From NCBI GenBank assembly GCA_937927435.1, contig CALBDW010000186.1:1-8614 (forward strand): a DNA stretch of 8,614 bases. Direction: 5' to 3'. Shown here one piece after another: positions 6,497-8,614 of the stretch. Under the pieces are notes generated by a model. That model had not been told where the DNA came from. It did no database searches and was given only the letters and a program-made list of their open reading frames with translations. The position numbers and the translations under genes were made by a program. The stretch's first letter is position 1. The number at the start of each line of letters is the position of its first letter. Source of the stretch: an uncultured Bdellovibrionales bacterium (GTDB lineage Bacteria; Bdellovibrionota; Bdellovibrionia; Bdellovibrionales; JAMPXM01).

Positions 6497-7006
6497 TTAT
6501 TTGGCAATCTTCACGACTTGAGCCGTGGAAATCAGCCGGCCGTCCTGTTCGATGGTCTCGACCACGACGATTTCACCCTCCCGGATGGCGGCAACGTACC
6601 CGTTCCGAGTTCCGATTTTCGAGTTCAATGTAACAACATGAATGTTTCCGGTCGGGTCTTTCAAAATGGCTTTCGGGTTGCTCACGTTCCAGAGAATTCC
6701 GGTTAAACGAAGATCCTCGAGCTTAAACCTCTGGAGTGGAAGCAGCGGACCGTAACCGTCCGGCTGTTCAGGTTCCTGCGTTCGAGAAACGTATGTTTGG
6801 CTGAAAGGGTCCCGACGACCGCGCGGCTCGTAGTCGAACGAGTCAAAAAGACCGGAAAATATATTAGGAACTTCCTTGACGATCTGTCCGCCTTCACCTG
6901 GTGCTGGGGCGTTTTCCTGCTGTTCATCGGCGACGTCCTGAGCGACGGCCGTTCCCACCGCGAGGAGAAGGATTGCCAGTGCTGTCCAACGCACGCCCGA
7001 GCTCAT
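6497..7006 (-). CDS. pilP: Type IV pilus periplasmic alignment protein PilP
   Basis: PilP bridges the inner-membrane PilNO dimer to the PilQ N0 domain in the periplasm. The sequence (169 aa) has an N-terminal hydrophobic segment (7-22), a Pro/Glu-rich flexible linker, the conserved RRDPF box (64-68), and a C-terminal beta-sandwich (about 88-168) with the typical PilP run LEDLRLTGILW and the HVVTLNSKIGTRNGYV region. The leader ends AVAQD and contains no cysteine, so this copy looks secreted or N-terminally anchored, whereas well-studied PilP proteins of Pseudomonas and Neisseria are lipoproteins. The ATG is well supported by AGGAGG with 6-base spacing and overlaps the pilO stop by 4 bases (ATGA). 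Confidence 0.95.
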   Translation of the reverse strand: MSSGVRWTALAILLLAVGTAVAQDVADEQQENAPAPGEGGQIVKEVPNIFSGLFDSFDYEPRGRRDPFSQTYVSRTQEPEQPDGYGPLLPLQRFKLEDLRLTGILWNVSNPKAILKDPTGNIHVVTLNSKIGTRNGYVAAIREGEIVVVETIEQDGRLISTAQVVKIAK

Positions 7007-7623
7007 TGATTTCCTCCTGGCTGAGAGTCGGGGGTGTTCGTCGCGGCCTTCGCGATATAGCGGTAAGCGACGATCGTTCCCGAAAACAGGAGTTGCGGCA
7101 TTTCGGGATCTGAATTCGGCACCGTACTGAGGTCGACCCCTTCAAACGTGATCAACCTCGGGACCTTTGAAATTTCCGATAAAAACGTCAGGATCTGCGC
7201 GAACGAACCTTCGAAGGCGAACGACATCCGGATCGGCTCGTAAAACGTCCCCTTCTCGCCGCCCGAAATCGGTTCGGTCCGCACAAGCTTCAGCCCGGTC
7301 TTCGTCGTCAACTCGGATACGATGCTCATCAAATCCGTCGAGTTCATGCCTTCGGGCATGTACTCGATGACGACGGCAAACTGGTCGACGATACTCTTCA
7401 CCTCGCGCTCGAAACGCTCGGCGTTTGCGAAAGCCTCTTGGGTCGCCTTTAGCTGCTGCTCCGCTTCCACGATTCGCGCCTGTGCCTGCTGCAAGTTTTG
7501 ATCAAGGCTCGCTCCGTTATCGAACACGAGCAGATAATAAAGAACGGCGAGCACGGCGCCGATCAGCATAGCGCTCCTCGGAGAGAGTGAAGCCAACATG
7601 GAATAGAGCTGCTCGCTGTTCAT
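7003..7623 (-). CDS. pilO: Type IV pilus inner-membrane alignment protein PilO
   Basis: PilO (206 aa) is a bitopic inner-membrane protein that pairs with PilN. It has a short cytoplasmic N terminus, one membrane segment (about 17-34, with AMLIGAVLAVLYYLLVF), a periplasmic coiled coil (about 38-82, rich in Q/A/E), and a C-terminal ferredoxin-like domain (about 95-190) containing the PilO-like EPIRMSFAFEGSFAQILTFLSEI. A Gly/Pro/Gln-rich tail follows. The ATG overlaps the pilN stop in ATGA, with AAGGAG 6 bases before it, and the 3' end overlaps pilP in the same way, so N, O and P look translationally coupled in the order of the complex. Confidence 0.96.
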   Translation of the reverse strand: MNSEQLYSMLASLSPRSAMLIGAVLAVLYYLLVFDNGASLDQNLQQAQARIVEAEQQLKATQEAFANAERFEREVKSIVDQFAVVIEYMPEGMNSTDLMSIVSELTTKTGLKLVRTEPISGGEKGTFYEPIRMSFAFEGSFAQILTFLSEISKVPRLITFEGVDLSTVPNSDPEMPQLLFSGTIVAYRYIAKAATNTPDSQPGGNQ

Positions 7624-8213
7624 TGCTCGCTCCTTCCGATACGAAACTCGATTTCAAACCTTTTAAGGACGTCGTCCGAGCCTTCCTGCGCCACCCGCTT
7701 CGGCAAAACCTGCGAAAAAATAGGGGTGCTTTCCAACGCCCGGATCAAGTTCGCTGCCCCCTCCTCCGAACTCGCAAAGCCTTCCAACTTAACGACGTTG
7801 CTCGGTTCGATGGTGATTTTCCGGGCCCAAGCGTCGCCCGGCATCAATGATTGTATCGTGTCGAGCGTTTTGACTTCGCGCAAACGCGCCCTCGTCAGAT
7901 TGCGGATAATTTCAACTTCGCCGTCGATCCGTTCTTTTTCCTTCGTATACTTTTCAATCAGCTCTCCGACGTCGCCGTACTGGGCTCGTTCTTCGTCCAA
8001 TCTTCTGATTCGATCGTACGCCTCTCTGAGCGAGGCCTGTTTACTCCTCAGCTCGAACTGCTCGTACGCGTAAAGAAGCATAGGCAAGACCAGAATGGTC
8101 AACAGCCTAGTGAGCGCGAGCTTGCGCAATTCGGCCATCGCGTCGCTAGCCGCCGCTTGCGCCGCCGAACCCGAAGCCAGACCTGAGTTTTTTAAGAGGT
8201 TGATCTTAATCAC
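7620..8213 (-). CDS. pilN: Type IV pilus inner-membrane alignment protein PilN
   Basis: PilN (197 aa) starts with IKINLL, the cytoplasmic peptide that in characterised systems binds a groove in PilM. A linker of about 25 residues, a membrane segment (about 32-50), a charged periplasmic coiled coil (52-115, with REAYDRIRRLDEERAQYG) and a ferredoxin-like domain (about 118-193) follow. The start codon is GTG at 8213, immediately after the pilM stop (TAA then GTG), with AAAGG 8 bases upstream inside pilM. No in-frame ATG fits better, because the PilM-binding peptide must be at the N terminus. The stop overlaps the pilO start. Confidence 0.96.
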   Translation of the reverse strand: MIKINLLKNSGLASGSAAQAAASDAMAELRKLALTRLLTILVLPMLLYAYEQFELRSKQASLREAYDRIRRLDEERAQYGDVGELIEKYTKEKERIDGEVEIIRNLTRARLREVKTLDTIQSLMPGDAWARKITIEPSNVVKLEGFASSEEGAANLIRALESTPIFSQVLPKRVAQEGSDDVLKRFEIEFRIGRSEQ

Positions 8214-8614
8214 TTAGTCTGCCTTTCTTAGCGCGAGCCCCAATGCCACCGGGCTGATCGCCCTGATCTGATCAATATACTCGAACGAAAAAACCTTCGG
8301 ATCGTAGAGAATTTTTTGAAACGGGTCGAAGATTTCATACGGGAGTCCGTTGGACCTCGAAATGTCCGTGACAAGCCCCGGAAGATAGATGCTCCCTCCA
8401 CTCAGATACAGCTGCGAGATCGGCGCCCCACCGGCCGCGGCCGAATAGAAATCGATGCTGTTGCGGATTTCGTCCAGGATCCGATCGTTCGTCGATCTGA
8501 TGATCGCGTTCACCTCTTCGGGCACCTCCTGGCCAACCGAAGCACTGATCTTGAGTGCCTCGGCTTCTCGGGAGCTCACCCCCATCGCTTTCGCGATTTC
8601 GGCGGTGTAGAAGG
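8214..8614 (-). CDS. pilM: Type IV pilus assembly ATPase-fold protein PilM (C-terminal part)
   Basis: The last 132 codons of pilM; the rest lies beyond the window edge and the frame is open to it (the visible part begins FYTAEIAKAMGVSSREAEALK). PilM is a cytoplasmic actin/FtsA-like protein that binds ATP and the PilN N terminus, linking the pilus motor to the alignment complex. The visible part has the helix NAIIRSTNDRILDEIRNSIDFY, the glycine-rich actin-fold loop LYLSGGSIYLPGL, and the closing ISPVALGLALR segment. It ends with TAA directly followed by the pilN GTG. Its 5' end and the operon promoter are not in view. Confidence 0.95.
   Translation of the reverse strand, partial: FYTAEIAKAMGVSSREAEALKISASVGQEVPEEVNAIIRSTNDRILDEIRNSIDFYSAAAGGAPISQLYLSGGSIYLPGLVTDISRSNGLPYEIFDPFQKILYDPKVFSFEYIDQIRAISPVALGLALRKAD

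Overview
The window appears to be a chromosomal segment of a Gram-negative bacterium. It carries the 5' part of a 16S rRNA gene at one end and a type IV pilus alignment/secretin operon (pilM-N-O-P-Q) at the other. The 16S gene has a short helix 17, a short first variable helix, and a run around the 515 region (reading GACGAGGGGGCCTAGCGTTG) that I associate with Bdellovibrio-like former Deltaproteobacteria. An outer-membrane secretin, a lipoprotein and periplasmic alignment proteins fit this. Bdellovibrionota or a neighbouring lineage is my best placement, but it is an inference from memory and not a search result.

Layout: every recognised gene except one lies on the minus strand. Positions 1-765 are 16S rRNA, cut by the window edge at about E. 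coli position 802. Positions 766-1188 are the rRNA leader and control region. Read on the minus strand it holds two well-formed tandem promoters (TTGACA-17-TAGAAA and TTGACC-17-TAGAAG), a boxA-like antitermination site and several RNA hairpins. Immediately upstream lies tRNA-Ala(UGC) with encoded CCA (1189-1264), abutted by an A/T-rich 16-bp hairpin that also occupies the UP-element position of the first rRNA promoter. Next come an unrecognised conserved-looking protein (1423-1932, minus) and, diverging from it, a small cupin protein (2171-2476, plus). The region between those two contains repeated GACAC/GTGTC half-sites. A bidirectional terminator at 2489-2512 separates the cupin gene from rarA.

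From 2520 to 8614 a long minus-strand gene train reads pilM (partial), pilN, pilO, pilP, pilQ, a predicted lipoprotein, and rarA. Three of its junctions are 4-base ATGA overlaps (N/O, O/P, Q/lipoprotein) and M/N is directly abutting, which indicates translational coupling. PilM (cytoplasmic, actin-like), PilN and PilO (inner-membrane, coiled-coil plus ferredoxin-like) and PilP (periplasmic) form the alignment subcomplex that links the pilus motor to the PilQ secretin in the outer membrane. The uncharacterised lipoprotein translated in overlap with pilQ is the best candidate for a new pilus accessory part. RarA, an AAA+ ATPase of stalled-fork metabolism, is probably an unrelated passenger at the end of the train.

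Most of the window is ordinary housekeeping and core pilus content. The points worth a second look are the rRNA control region with its upstream tRNA-Ala, the pilQ-linked lipoprotein, a PilP without a lipobox, and the hairpin before pilQ. I see no mobile element, CRISPR array or defence system.
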